NCBI GenBank assembly: GCA_018136815.1
Contig: CM030933.1
Coordinates: forward strand, 4,144,341-4,208,340
Length of the DNA stretch: 64,000 nt
From: Isochrysis galbana
Taxonomy: Eukaryota > Haptophyta > Isochrysidales > Isochrysidaceae
Direction of reading: 5' to 3'
A program made the position numbers and the translations under genes. The notes beneath the pieces are model-generated. The model did not search any database, was not told the DNA's origin, and saw nothing but the letters and a program-made list of their open reading frames with translations. Shown in pieces: positions 1 through 11,390 of this stretch (the stretch's first letter is position 1; each line of letters starts with the position of its first letter).

Positions 1-354
1 ACAAGGGTCGATGACGAGCTCGTCCAACTTATCGCCTCGCCAGCTGAGGCGGATGGCGCCTTCGAGGCATTCGTCGAGATTCTCACGGGTGACCCTGGAC
101 CGAGACCTGAGACTCTAGTCCCACTCATGCCAGACGAGTTGCCGCTAGCAGTCTTCTGGGGCGAGGACGACCAAGTCACGCCTCTCGACGGACCTGTCGG
201 CCAGTTCTTCCAGCGGCTTCCCTCTGTCAGAGCCGGCCCAACCGAGTTTCACCCATTCCCCGAGACGGGTCACTGCCCCTTTGATGACCGACCAGACCTA
301 TGCTCTGTTGCCCTACTTGAATGGCTCGACCGCACTGCGCCCATCAAGTTGTAA
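1..354 (+). CDS. alpha/beta hydrolase, C-terminal part (gene runs off the left edge)
   Basis: The frame is open from base 1 to the stop at 354, giving about 117 residues. It reads as the end of an alpha/beta-hydrolase fold. A lid-like helix (RVDDELVQLI...) is followed by the strand and acidic loop FWGEDDQVTPLDGP, which carries the usual catalytic-acid Asp. The late loop ETGHCPFDDRP holds the catalytic His. RVDDEL, the GDP-type loop, TPLDGPVG and GHCPFDDRPDL are the pattern I know from plant chloroplast alpha/beta hydrolases (pheophytinase/epoxide-hydrolase-like). The nucleophile elbow would lie upstream of the window, so substrate and exact subfamily cannot be read. No intron is needed in the visible part. 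Family assignment is firm; plastid location is inference from the family. Confidence 0.8.
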   Translation, partial: TRVDDELVQLIASPAEADGAFEAFVEILTGDPGPRPETLVPLMPDELPLAVFWGEDDQVTPLDGPVGQFFQRLPSVRAGPTEFHPFPETGHCPFDDRPDLCSVALLEWLDRTAPIKL

Positions 355-760
355 GCTAGTGTCCAAGACAAGGCCCAAGTTTTGAGCTTGGCGTTCCGCG
401 TGCTGTCATTTATCAGCCGCCATTATCCATGTATATATTATGCGACCCGCACACAGCATAAGCGGATGCTTGCAAACGCAAATGGATGTCGCGCTCTTGC
501 CCAGGAGCGGAGCGTGTCGGGAGGGCAAGAGATCAAGCTACGTATAGTCAACGTATAGTGGGAATAACGAATAACACGCTGCAGGCTTTTTGGAGACATG
601 CGTTAGACAATTTCCGACGTGTTCGACTCACTAGGGAAACAACCACACCAGAGGGGGCCCGGGGCGCTCCTATATGGCAGAACCTTTTCCACAAAGCGCC
701 GGCTATACACCATACACACAGGGCTAAGTGGGAATCTCTCCAAACAGTTATCGCGAAAAA

Positions 761-825
761 ACTATTGTTATAGTTTTAGCGATGGAGCGCGCGCCGCCGG
801 CTCCCACCTCCCAGCCCACCGCAGT
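761..825 (+). repeat. 65-bp dispersed repeat, copy 1 (second copy 25177-25240, minus)
   Basis: The two copies share TATAGTTTTAGCGATGGAGC followed by a Pro/Thr/Ser-coding run (SHLPAHRS in one frame, APPPTSQPTAV in another). In the second copy a small ORF starts at the shared ATG. This may be the 5' piece of a mobile-element gene; the family was not recognised. Confidence 0.5.
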
Positions 826-1001
826 TAGCCCGGTCACTGACTAGGGGGGTGCGGAGAGCAAAATCGGTAATGGGCAAATGGAGGCCTAAATATGCTTGCT
901 ATAGGTTCTGGTACGAGAGAGCAGTAAAAAAAGGGGGGTCCTCCGGCAAAATTTTCGAAAAAATGGCCAATTTTAAGCCTCTGACGAAGTCTGAAGACCA
1001 A

Positions 1002-1041
1002 AGGTCGTTTGCCTTCATTTGGTACCCCTCGTTTCCAAATA
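1002..1041 (+). repeat. 40-nt dispersed core motif, copy 1
   Basis: The motif begins AGGTCGTTTGCC and ends CGTTTCCAAATA. It contains an imperfect hairpin with ATTTGG pairing to CCAAAT. Other copies are at 34921-34960 (+), 35138-35177 (+), 58169-58208 (+) and 59043-59082 (-), with a degraded copy at 61647-61672 (-). Sequence on both sides differs between copies, so the conserved unit is about 40 nt. Confidence 0.8.
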
Positions 1042-2021
1042 TGAGATGACAGGTAGGCGCCTCTTGGGTCGACGAAGGATGCATGGTTGCCGGCGGGTCG
1101 CTGCAGAACCCTTTGTATCCTCTTCTTCTAGGGCGGTCAAACAGGGCTTTTAACTTCTAAGGGTGAAAATTCACTAAGTCAAGATTGAGGTTTCATAGCG
1201 AGATCTTAGGATATGCTACTGGAAATGGGTATATTAGGCAGAATCTAATGAGAAATATGCAAATTTTCGACGCCATTCAACACACAGGCCCAAAAACGTT
1301 TTTGCGCTCGTGCGAAATCGACGTCGACCACAAAAGTGCACCACAGGTCGCGCTGTGCGACGCGCGCCTGCGTTCCCCGGGCACGGTTACCCCCGGGCAG
1401 GCAGTACAAAACCCTGCGCGGGCGCACGGCGTCGCCTGCGCCCTCCACCTCGCCCCTGCTGGCATCTACTGCCAGCCCCTCGCGCGCATGCAGTGCGCGG
1501 CAGGCCGCGAGCCGTCAAAATGACGGTGCTGCGCATGATGGGCTGCCCCATCACGCGCGGCACCGCCTCAGCATGGTGGAAGGTGGTGTCTGCTGGCCTC
1601 CTTGCCGCGCAGACCCTCGCCAGAGCGGCCACAGGCCGCTTGCGAGGCCACTGGCGAGGCCAGCGACCATCGCTGCGGCCGCCATCGCGCGCCGCCGCAG
1701 GAGAAAAAGATCAAATTGAGTATAGTTTTGCCAAATTATAACCTTAGTAATTCTTATTTTAGTCTTCATTTCACCAGTCCAAGACACATATGAGCACAAT
1801 ACATGACCATCAGCATGCCCAAATGCCAATGTTTCGGTAGCCAACCAGTCTTACCATATGAGACTGTCGAATCATCGAAAGAAAGGGAGGGGTTGTCTCT
1901 CGAAATCGAACGTGAGACGCTTGAAGACACGAGGCTGTCCGTCAATTCAGCACGTCAATGGGAAAACAAAACTACTTTTTGTGCTCCATGTTGGGATGTT
2001 AGAAACTCTTAGACCCGACTC

Positions 2022-2734
2022 TTACTATGACCTGTCAGACAACTCAGTGCCCTGCCTTGGGCACTCCTTCAACACTTGACTCCCTCTCCCACTCTCCCTT
2101 CCCTCTACAACCAACCCAAGTAGCACGACCCCCCTCGCCCTCTGTTCAAAGCACCAAAAATTTCAACTCAAGACTCATGTTGATACACCTCTCGTTTTCA
2201 CCTCACTCTTGTGGGCCACAATCACCTACAACTCAGTGCCCTGCCTTGGGCCCTCTTCCAACACTTCACTCCCTCTCCCACTCCCTCTTGGAACTACAAG
2301 CAACCCAAGAAGCACAACCCCCCTCGCCCTCTGTTTCAAGCACCAAAAATTTCGACTTAAGACAAGAGGGAGGATATGTCTTGAGGCGGCGTCGCTGCCC
2401 ATGCCTAGCGCAAGGGTATAGCGCCCCCACTCAGACATCTCCTTCCCCACAGCTCCTCTCTGAGGAGTTGCTCCTCTCCCTCCCATTAGGCCCCCTTGCC
2501 TGCGAGACCAAAACAGGATCCTAGCGTGGGGGGCTGTTTGAGTGTGGAGGGAGGGGCGCTCCAGCTAGCGCAGGTAGAAAGCTAGTGAAGAGCTGGGTGG
2601 CATAAGGGGGAAGGGTGCTTGCGCTTGCCGCGGCAGGGAGTCCTGTCTTGAGTTAGCGCTAGTTCCGTTCCTTTGCCGCGCCGCGACCCATAAAAATTTG
2701 TTAAAAATTTAAATTTACTATGACCTGTCAGACA
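2022..2734 (+). mobile_element. retroposed insertion with LINE-type 3' tail and 16-20 bp target-site duplication
   Basis: TTACTATGACCTGTCAGACA occurs at 2022-2041 and again at 2715-2734, bounding 673 bp. The last 115 bp or so (from 2598, GGGTGGCATAAGGGGG) match the 3' end of the LINE at 30508-30629, including the tail AAAAATTTGTTAAAAATTTAAA. The first 340 bp contain a diverged direct duplication with a 188-bp offset (2038 and 2226, both ACAACTCAGTGCCCTGCC). The long duplication and LINE-derived 3' end indicate target-primed reverse transcription. It could be a 5'-truncated LINE or a SINE that borrows the LINE tail. Confidence 0.85.
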
Positions 2735-4802
2735 TCTTCCCGCAAGCAACGATCAACGACCCTTTCACGACCGCGTCAGCTGCCGGCTCGATCGAACGGC
2801 CCTCTGCCTATAGAGCCTGTAGTCATCGCATGTTCGACACAGCTGCGGTAAGGGTGGGGGGGGGCACGTGAGCGAAAGGCGACAAGGGCACACGTGTGCG
2901 AGGGCGGGTCTCGCCTGCGCGCGTGAGGGGCCCCGAGTGATGACGTGATGACAGCTGATGCTGGGGGTGGCGGGGGGCCTCGCCCCCCCCCCACCGTGCG
3001 GCAAGGTATGGCTATCGTGGCGGGGTGGCGAGAGATCGCGCGAACGAACAATCCTGGCGAGAGGGCGCGAGAACGACAAAGAGCGCTAACCCCGACTTAG
3101 AGAAAGAGGTTTGCACGGGCGCTGTGCTCCTGCATTGCTGCGGTCTAGAGAGGCCCACGCCAAGTCGACGAGTCTATGGTCTATGGCGCCGTTGGGGGAT
3201 GCAAGAACTATAAGGTGAATGAATGCAAGACGCAAGCCTAGACGCGCAACACGCAACACTGACGCATTTGCAAAGTGTGCACCAACCTACTTTTATCAAG
3301 CAATTTGCGTGGCCTCACCATGTGAGGGCTCCATGTCCCCTATCAACACGCAGGAGTGAACAGGCGCAGGCCCTCACAAAACAACACCACTGACCCCGGG
3401 ACAGCAAGAGGAAAAGAGTGACCGTGGGATCATGAGGGAAAGCTGCCACAGGAAGCCAGGACACTTCCAAGACACCAGGCCCAGTGGGCCCGTGTTCTAG
3501 GTCGTCCTCCATGGCTCCCTTCACTGAACCTCAAGACCCCGGAGACAACTGAGGAAAAAGGTGGCATGTTGTTGCGGGGGACGTACCCCTCTGTCGCCCA
3601 GTGGGCACCAGAAGGACGGCGCGGAACCCCAAACCGCGCGCAACTTAACCTCGTGTCATGGATCACCGAGATGCACATGCACAAGCAACTCAAAGCTGCT
3701 CGTGGGATGTACTCCCTCCCCATGAGACGCAGCAACAACTGCCGGTGTGCTTGCACACTGGCGGGTAGTTTAGGGACACCTCGGTCCTGTTGCGTTGCGC
3801 TTGCTTGCGCGGCCTAGCCCGGCACGCGCATGTGCTGCAAACACGGAGCAGTGGCAGTACCATATAGGGAGTACCACTGCTCCGCCCTAATGTGCCAGCC
3901 CTACCATCGCCACTGTCCTCGCTCTCTCTCTCTCCCCAACGCTCTCCTTCTCCTCCTCCCTCGTCCTCGCCCTCGCTCTCTCACTGTCGTTGTCGCTGTC
4001 TCTCTGCTGTTCCCTCTCCCTCTCCCTCTCCCCCGCCCGTCTCCCCTCGCCCCGCCCCCTCTCTTCCTCGCCACTGTCTCGCCCTCGCCCTTGTCTCGAA
4101 GTGCGCAGACACCTGAGGCTGCTTGGCGACAGCCCCATGCGGCAGGAGCCGTCGCGCTGGAAGCGCACAGGTCTCGCCGCCGCGACTCTCGCCGCTTCGA
4201 GCGGCTGGAGCGCGGGTGTCGAGCGCCGAGAGGGGCGTGGGGAGCACTGAGGGCTCCAAGAGGGGCGCGAGGCGGGGCATCTCGCGCGGGAAGGGCGCGC
4301 GCCCCCCGTTTCCTCTCTCTGGCGCCCCCCCCCCCCTCCCCACCGCTTTCCGCGTCCATTCCCCAGCCGTTCCCACTGTTTAAACGAATTGTGAGAGGGG
4401 GGAGAGAGAAAGAAACGGGGCGATGAAGAGAAGTACTCTCCGGTGGGGAGAGGGAGACCTACCCGAGGAGGAAGGGTGCTGGCTCGCGCCTCCCCCCCCC
4501 CCCCCCCCCTCTCTCCAGCCGCTTGGCGCTGGCTGGCCCACCGCCCCACCGCACCCCCCTCCCCCCCCGCCCCCCCTCCTCCCCGCCCCCCGCCCCTAGG
4601 CATCCTCCCACCTACCCACCCCCACACCCACTCACCCCCTTTGTCCCGCTCTCCCGCCTTCCCCTTCCCCTTCCCCTCTCTGTCCCCTTCCCCCTTCACC
4701 CACCCCATCACCCTCCTTTGCCTTCGCCTCCCCCTGCAACCACAGCGCTTCAGCCGCCACTCTCCTCCGGCCGCAGCACTGCAACCACACACCCTCTCAA
4801 CC
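2735..4802. other. intergenic; pyrimidine-rich 5' flank of the next gene
   Basis: No gene recognised. From about 3900 to 4130 and 4490 to 4800 the plus strand is dominated by C and T, with long C runs, ending at the start of the TIR-like gene. The long open frames here on both strands (Pro/Leu/Ser-rich or Gly/Arg/Glu-rich) are what such composition produces. Promoter function is possible, but I see no defined element. Confidence 0.5.
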
Positions 4803-7279
4803 ATGGCAGTCCGCTCGTATCAAGCAGGCCAGCTGCCCCCGCTTAACTCCTACACACTCGCTGCCATCTGGGTGCTTGGTGCCGCCGTTCCGCTCGCACT
4901 GCGCTTGATCCGCCTCCAGCGCACTAGGCTCAACACCGTGGGCCCGGTGCCGTCGCTCGAGGCGGGACGCCCGCTCGACAGGCTGCAGCTCTGTCTGCAG
5001 CGAGCCTTTGTTACGGAGCAGAGGCGGCGGAAGAGTGTGCAGGACTTCAGCTTCACCATCCTCGTTGCATGCGTCGTCGTCAGCGCAGCGCCCACCTTTG
5101 TGTCACACATGAGCTTCCTCCTCGACACGCTAGGAGCAGCACCCTTGGCCGCCGAAAATGACATAGCGGATGATAACTGGATGGCGGCCCTGCTCATGTT
5201 GATGCGTTGCGGCTGTGTGCTCGCACCGATCCTGATCCTCAGGCCGACCGACCGTTGGGCTGTGCGCGTGATGCTGGGCGTGCTCGCTGCGATGACAGCC
5301 TTCTTTGCCTCGGAGGTACGCTGCCTTGTAGAGGCGGGACGTTCCCTTTCAGCGCGCCGCGCCGCCATGTAGGCGAATGGCACAGCTCATCTTCATGAGC
5401 ACCCTGTCAACCTACCTCTCAGGCGGGGACGGAGCTGGCCTACACGCTGGTGCCGCTTGCCCAGGACGGTCGAGGCAAGCCGTCCGCGCCGCTGCGCCTG
5501 GGTGTGGCAGCGTCTTGCTTCTGTGGCACGTGCGGATGCACCATTTCATCTCTGATGACTGCACATGCACTGGCACGCATCGCGCGGCACAACCCTCGCC
5601 GTGCGCTGGCCCGGGCACAGAGCGCCTGCATGCTAATGTCTGGCACCGTGACGGTCTGCATATCTGTGGCCATTGCTTTTGCGGGTCGCATCATATCTGC
5701 AGAGGGCGATCCGGACTCGCCCTACCTGACTATAATGAGGCACCACCAAATGCTCATCTTGTTACCGGCGTGCATTTTCTTGATTTGTGTGACGCTCACG
5801 GCGAAGAACCGCGGCCGCGTTCGCCGGCTTGTCGGAGAGTGGGGTTTGCAGCCGGTGCGCTTATGCCATGGGTAACTCCACCCTAACATGTGCATGTGGC
5901 ATTACCACGGGATGCGCCGCGCATGACACGTTGGTGTGACCATTCTCTTACCCTCATTTTACAGAGCGATGTCGCCTCGACGCGCTCGCTTGCGGCTGTC
6001 GCATTACTGATGGGCGGCGGAGACCAGTTGCAGCTCGAAGATCGTGTCCGAAAGGCAGTTGCCCGCTTCTGCTCCGTCCCGTTTTCGGCACTGCGAGCGG
6101 AGCACTTGGCCAGCTCCCACCTCCCCGAAAACGAGCGCTACGAACTTGTTGGCGCGCGCAAAAGCGCTGCTCTCAGCGAAGTTGACGCCTTCGTCTCGCA
6201 CTCGTGGAGCGACGACGGCCATGCAAAGTGCGCGGCTGTCATCGCCCGCACCCTGCATCTCCTCGCATACCCTGCACCCAGCTTTCGTGACTGAGACGGA
6301 TGTGAAAACACCGGCGCGCCTTCGCGACTAGGCGCTGTGCGGAGTCTCCGCTTTGGCCTTCCGAGTGGGAGGAGACTTTCTTTGGGCCCGCATCGCCTCA
6401 TCCGGTCCACCCCAATATATGGCGGCAGGTACGCCGCTCTGAAAGAGTGGTCCGAGCGCTTCGCGCAAATTCATGGGCGTAGCCCGCAGCTGTGGCTTGA
6501 CAAGGCGTGTATTGATCGCAAGGACCTCGACGCCTCTCTAGCCTACTTGCCCATCTATGTGAGCGACGCCCCCGTGCGAGCTCCCAAGCACGCACGTACG
6601 TTGTAGCTGTGCATGTGGCAAATCCCTTTCATCCGCAATGCGTTTGACACCCTTGATGGATCCGTACGTCCACTATGCACAGGTCAGCGCATGCAAGGCT
6701 CTCATTGTGTTGGCGGGTGACACGTATCGCCACCGCCTATGGTGCATCATGGAGATCTTCTGTTTCTTGGCCATGGGTGGTTCTGTTGGCGACATCATTC
6801 TTCTCGATGTTCGCCGACGCGCGGCTCGCGACGGACCCGGCATAAATATTGTGTCACATGGCAAAGAGCAATCGCAGCCGTCGATGCGCGCACGTGGCGG
6901 TTCTTTCCGCGCGCTCTGGCGTTCAAATGGATGGGGAACTGCTGAAGAAGAGATCAACATTGAGGCGGCGAGCTGCAGCATCCCGGAGGAGCGTGATCGG
7001 ATGCTCGGTGTGATCGAAGCGGCGTACGGTGACCTCTTCTTGTTTGAGGATAGTTTGCAGGACTTGTTCTCAAGCACACGTTCTTCGCGTCGATGGTCGC
7101 AAGAGGCCTACTCCGGCAATGTGTGGCGCAATACCACGGATAACGCTCGCAGATCTCGAGGCCCAAGCGGTCGCAACAAGCCAATGCACCGGGCCAATAC
7201 GTCGTGGTGGCTGCACCGACACTTTGAGCAGCAAAGGTCACTAGAAAGCGGTCGTGTCGAATCGCAACGTCAGCCATGA
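4803..7279 (+). CDS. multi-pass membrane protein with C-terminal TIR-like domain, five exons
   Basis: Exons by splice-signal and frame continuity are 4803-5315, 5423-5871, 5967-6227, 6429-6558 and 6683-7279. They give about 649 residues. The start is ACCATGG. The N-terminal half has about seven hydrophobic segments (for example TLAAIWVLGAAVPLALRL and VTVCISVAIAFAG). From residue about 395 it carries DAFVSHSWSDDG, then WLDKACID at about 429 and RLWCIMEIF at about 470. This is the SHSW...WLDKACID...LWCxME pattern of TIR-like domains found in many protist membrane proteins. Splicing restores HAK-YAALKEW and YLPIYVSACKALIVLAG across two introns, which strongly supports the model. The C-terminal 130 residues are low-complexity and basic. 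A signalling or NAD-related role would be inference; the catalytic Glu of NADase TIRs was not identified. Confidence 0.75.
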
Positions 7280-8084
7280 TACAGGCCATATCCATTTCCA
7301 TTATACTTTCGACGCGTGAGCTGAGGGAGGATCCTTCGTTCCGTCCCTGTTTCTTCATACAACTTGAATGCAAATCCGGTTCGCCACGTTAACTGCCGCA
7401 CCGCCGCATCCTTGCGCACACCATTTTTGGTTCTGTGAGACGATTCATCCGTTTCCTACGTAAAACTGTCCACCATGGGCTAGGCGGGACGTTTGCTTGC
7501 GGGGAGCAGATGTGCGACCCGCCGGAGCGCCTCGTTCCTTGCGCTTCGCTTGGGCAGCTACCATTTGAGCCCGCGGCCGACTACGAATGAGCGCCAAGAA
7601 CACGCCATGCTGGCCATGCGTATTGAGGGGCTTTCCCCCTCTTTCTCATGCGGCTTGAATCGGGATTCTGCTTCAGTGATCTCGTGCTCGTTTAGCGTCC
7701 CATTCATAGTTTTAATTTTTCAGTGCATCGCAGCTCTTCATGCCGCCTCCATGCATGATGGTTTCCCGCTTCCTTGTGCTTAGGATGTGGCATCTTCGGC
7801 CGCTAAGCTAGTCGTGTAGTCGTGTACGATGGAGGTACGTAGCGCATCACCGTGTACCATCGTTCCGGTTAGTTACATCGTCCAGATTAGCTTTGGTAAG
7901 GCTTAGGCTTAAGTTTAAGTTATAAAAAAAACCTTTTACTACTAATACTAATATTCTCGCGCGCGTGGCTATGGGGATAACTTCTTCTGACTACTGTGGC
8001 CTTGCCCACTTCCCTTCCTCTCCCTCACTTCCCGCCTTGCAGCAACGGGGCCCAGGTTGCGGGGGGGGGGCTTGATTGGGCGGA
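7280..8084. other. intergenic, 3' flank of TIR-like gene
   Basis: No gene recognised. Near 7945-7970 the string TACTAATATTCTCGCGCGCG resembles the 3' terminus of the LINE family at 32931-33862 (minus orientation). Confidence 0.4.
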
Positions 8085-8184
8085 NNNNNNNNNNNNNNNN
8101 NNNNNNNNNNNNNNNNNNNNNNNNNNNNNNNNNNNNNNNNNNNNNNNNNNNNNNNNNNNNNNNNNNNNNNNNNNNNNNNNNNNN
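8085..8184. other. assembly gap of 100 N
   Basis: Exactly 100 N, the usual placeholder for a gap of unknown size. It cuts the gypsy-like pol gene within RNase H, so the frame said to run through the gap is not evidence of continuity. Confidence 0.95.
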
Positions 8185-10132
8185 CTGTCCAATGGCGCTC
8201 AGCCGGACTCAAACTACGACCGTAGTATGCAACAACGCGCTCTCTCCCTTCGTCGTCTTTCTGAGCAAGGACGCCGGCGATGCCAAGCTTGCTAGCACCG
8301 TCGGTCTTAACGAGGAAAGGACGGTCGTCTCGAGGAGGTGCGAGTACGGGTTCTTCACAGATAGCTTGCTTGAGATCTTCGATAGCCTGGCGACAGGCTT
8401 CTGTTTGCGACTCGACCGGGACATCGCACCCTTTCCGCGTGAGAGCGGTTAACGGCGCTGCACGGATCGCAAAACGGCGTATAAAACGGCGGTAGTACGA
8501 GCACAGTCCAAGGAAAGAACGGACGGCTTCGATAGAGTTGATTTGGGTAGGGTCGATTTTCGAGACGGCTTCCACTTTCTTGGGATCCATCCGAAGACCT
8601 TCACGCGAAACAACGTGGCCGAGATATTCAACCGAGGTGGCAAAGAAAACGCATTTCGACATCTTGCAAGTGAGGCCCGCCCAGATGAGACGTTCCAAGA
8701 CAAGATCAAGACGGTGTAACATTTGTTGGAATGACGACTCTTCCCTGGCCTGCAGCGAGTCACCTACGCCTGTCGACCAGGCGCCGACATCATCCAAGTA
8801 TGGCATACAAATCTCCCATGCCAGCCCACCGAGAACGGCGTCCATGAGGCGGCACATATACGAGGGACCGGATTGAACACCAAAAGGCAAGTAATTGAAC
8901 TCGTACTTGCCGCGATGAGTAGTGAACGCGGTGATATGTTTATCGGACTCTTTGATCGGTATACCCCAGAAACCAGATGCCAGGTCCAGGGTGCAAAGGA
9001 ATAGAGAATCAAGGTTGCCTTGGCCGGACGACAATCGGTCGATGGCTTCTACCGTGAGGGGAAGAGGGCTGTCCTCTAGACGAAGCTTGGAGTTGACGTC
9101 GCGATAATCTACGCAGAAACGTACCGGGCCATCCTTCTTAGTGACTAGCACGACTCGAGAGGCCCACGACGAATTTGATTTCCTAATGATGCCCGCGGAC
9201 TCCATCTTGCAAACTTCGTCCTCTATGATCTTCTCACCCTCTCGTCCAACTCTAGACGGTGCGTGGCGGTGAGCTTCGGCTCCGGGGTTGAGCGGTAGCT
9301 CTACCTCCATCACGTGAGTGTGATTCGGGTTGGTCGGGTCAATTGCGAAAGCAGCGATACGTCGGGCCAGTAGACGACGAACTTGTTCACGTTGGGGCAT
9401 CGAGAGACGGCCCTCGGGGTCGATCTTGGCTGCCTCGAGGAGCTTACGTTGGTCCTCGTTGAGCGACTCGATCACATCCGGCGAGTTAACGTCACCGACG
9501 CGGTGATAAGTTCCGGCGTGAATCTTGAATCGAACCTGTAGCGAAGCTACAGGATGGAACGACGGAAGGTGTAGAGGTTTGGGGTCAGTGTTGACCACCG
9601 TAACCGCGATGGTGTGGTCGGAGTTCGACCTCTCTACTTGGGGAATGACGAGAGGAGAGCTATCGATCGTTTCACGCGTAGGGAGTCGGTCCACGAGCAT
9701 GGCGCAGTCTTCGTGTTCTCGAAGAGCTAGCGGAATTCGGACGTGAAACGTTGCCCGATGATAGGCCGGGATCGTGATAGGTTCGTGGGTGTATAGGAGG
9801 TACTCGGAGCCACATGATGCCGGCGCTTTGGCGGCAAACTCATCGGCCGTGCTGAAGAGAGGCTCGGTGACTAGCTGGTTGTCGTTTTTGGTGGCCTGCG
9901 GCCCTCGGAAGAAGTCAGTCGTGATTGGGTTCGCGGAGGTCGGACAGACCTGTGCACAAGTCATGCTGACAGGGACCACCGCTATCGGTGACGTCGAGAC
10001 GCGAAAGATCGGCGGAATGTCGGGGCTTGGACTGCCATTAACCTCAAGAGGAGCCACCGTGGATGGAGCACCGAGGGTGATAGAGCCGTCCGCGCTGTCG
10101 GAGGCGAGCTGAATCGAAGCGGCGTGCGTGGC
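8185..10132 (-). CDS. Ty3/gypsy-like Pol: reverse transcriptase and start of RNase H
   Basis: Reading on the minus strand, an N-terminal linker leads to a reverse transcriptase with VLVTKKDG, RFCVDYRDVN, LDLASGFWGIPI and the catalytic box PYLDD. The connection follows (FLGLCSYYRRFIRRFA), then RNase H (PFLVKTDGASKLGIAG...ERHWT), where the sequence runs into the gap. The order and the spacing before YRRF are typical of Ty3/gypsy elements. The rest of RNase H and integrase are missing here. The reading frame is the same as that of the upstream Gag-like ORF and is separated from it by a single UGA. No LTRs were found by eye on either side. Fragments of the same family lie at 33863-34920 and 38155-38420. 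Confidence 0.9.
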
Positions 10133-11047
10133 TCAGAAGTCGTTCCCGAGCAGCAGCATCGGGTTGCACGGGCTCAGGTAGCGCTGGCAGAGGTTGACGC
10201 ACGAAAGGGCCGAGCGAGGGAGCTCGTGGTTCTCGACGCGGAAGCGAGTCTTTGCAAGACACTCGCCAAACTTGGTCGCGTTATCCACGCCGCGAGCCGC
10301 GTCGACCTTGTCGTTCCGAATGATGGACTCGAATCGTTGATTGATATCGTGCGACATGTTTGGGTGGTCCCAGACCGTCGTGGCATCCACCTTCGCGTCA
10401 CCCATCTTGCGGACGTACGCGCGCACCAAATTCTTGGATAACTCTAAGAGATCGGAGCCGGCTTCACGGGCTACGAGGCGGTCCCACTCCATGGAGGCGG
10501 AGTCTTTGGCGAAGCCGGGCACGTTGGCCGCGAAGGTGGCGTCGCACTTGCGGAGAAGCACGTCGTAGGCCAGCGCGGGGTTGAGAGAGAGAACCGGGTC
10601 TTCGGCGAGATCGAGGAGGAAGGCGTAAATCCTTTGGTTGCCGGTGGTGCACAAGTTGGCGGTCGCTAGCAAGGAGGTAAAGATTTCACGGTGGTCGCAG
10701 CCGAGCGAGAGGGCGCGCTCGAGCGGCTTAATGAAGGACAGACGAAAATCATTCGAGGAGGTGGCCGCTGTCTGGACGTTGTCCGAGGCCAGGCCCTTGG
10801 GGAACTTGATCTCGGAAAGCTCTTTGCCCATTCGGACTTGGTGATGGAGGGTGCGGTCGAGGAAGAAGCGGCTCCGAGCCCACTTGGTCACGTGCTCCTT
10901 CTCGAAAAACACGCGGTAGTGCCAAACATTGCCGGCCCGAGAGAGGCCGCCGTTGAGAATGGCGTGGATTAGCTCGAAATCGTCGGAGTTCTTGTAGAGA
11001 GAGGCTACCTCATAGGGGGACATGTTAAACAGTTGGTACGCACTCAA
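10133..11047 (-). CDS. putative Gag-like ORF of the gypsy element
   Basis: A 304-residue ORF directly upstream of and in frame with pol on the minus strand. It has no zinc knuckle that I can see and no protease DTG/DSG motif. Yet its last residues, MLLLGNDF, followed after the UGA by ATHAASIQ, look like the C-terminal end of a retropepsin (the LGxDFL...H box). This suggests either that gag has been joined to the end of protease by an internal deletion, or a very divergent protease. The middle is helical and mixed-charge, as expected of a capsid. The assignment rests mainly on position. The ORF starts right at the edge of the minisatellite at 11048-11390. Confidence 0.5.
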   Translation of the reverse strand: MSAYQLFNMSPYEVASLYKNSDDFELIHAILNGGLSRAGNVWHYRVFFEKEHVTKWARSRFFLDRTLHHQVRMGKELSEIKFPKGLASDNVQTAATSSNDFRLSFIKPLERALSLGCDHREIFTSLLATANLCTTGNQRIYAFLLDLAEDPVLSLNPALAYDVLLRKCDATFAANVPGFAKDSASMEWDRLVAREAGSDLLELSKNLVRAYVRKMGDAKVDATTVWDHPNMSHDINQRFESIIRNDKVDAARGVDNATKFGECLAKTRFRVENHELPRSALSCVNLCQRYLSPCNPMLLLGNDF

Positions 11048-11390
11048 CTAGTTGACTCCACGCAGAACAAGTTGACCCCACCCTAAACAAGTTGACTCCA
11101 CACTCAACAAGTTGACTCCACACTGAACAAGTGGACTCCACGCTGAACCAGGTGACTCTACCCTCAACGAGTTGACTCCACACACTGAATACGTTGACTC
11201 CACGCACTGAACACGTTGACTCCACGCACTGAACACGTTGACTCCACACCCTCGACAAGTTGACTGCACACACGCAACATGTTGACTCCCCGCTCAACAA
11301 GTTGACTCTGCCCTCAACAAGTTGACTTCAGACACTGAAGAAGTTAACTCCACACACTGAACGAGCTGACTCCGCACACTGAGCTCTAGC
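11048..11390. repeat. minisatellite of GTTGACTCCAC units
   Basis: About 14 tandem units, each containing (C)AAGTTGACTCCAC or ACGTTGACTCCAC followed by ACTCAAC or ACTGAACA spacers, with unit length varying from about 20 to 30 bp. On the minus strand it reads as GTGGAGTCAACTTGTT repeats and gives open frames full of GVN/ESTCS repeats, which are not credible genes. Confidence 0.9.

Larger units (their letters stand above)
355..2021. other. intergenic, no recognisable gene
   Basis: I see no coding pattern here. It holds a 65-bp piece (761-825) shared in inverted orientation with 25177-25240, one copy of a 40-nt dispersed core motif (1002-1041), and a short end-like repeat (about 1135-1170) related to 24074-24312. 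The stretch 1310-1720 is GC-rich with overlapping open frames that look like composition artefacts. Confidence 0.5.

Noticed and set aside
3887-5372. Long Gly/Arg/Glu-rich minus ORF (305 codons) and Pro-rich plus ORF extending upstream of the TIR-like gene
   Set aside because: Products of C/T-rich DNA. The real protein starts at the ATG at 4803, where composition changes and hydrophobic segments begin.
11041-11390. Direct repeats with spacers resembling a CRISPR array
   Set aside because: Eukaryotic context; units are contiguous and variable in length with no unique spacers, so it is a minisatellite.
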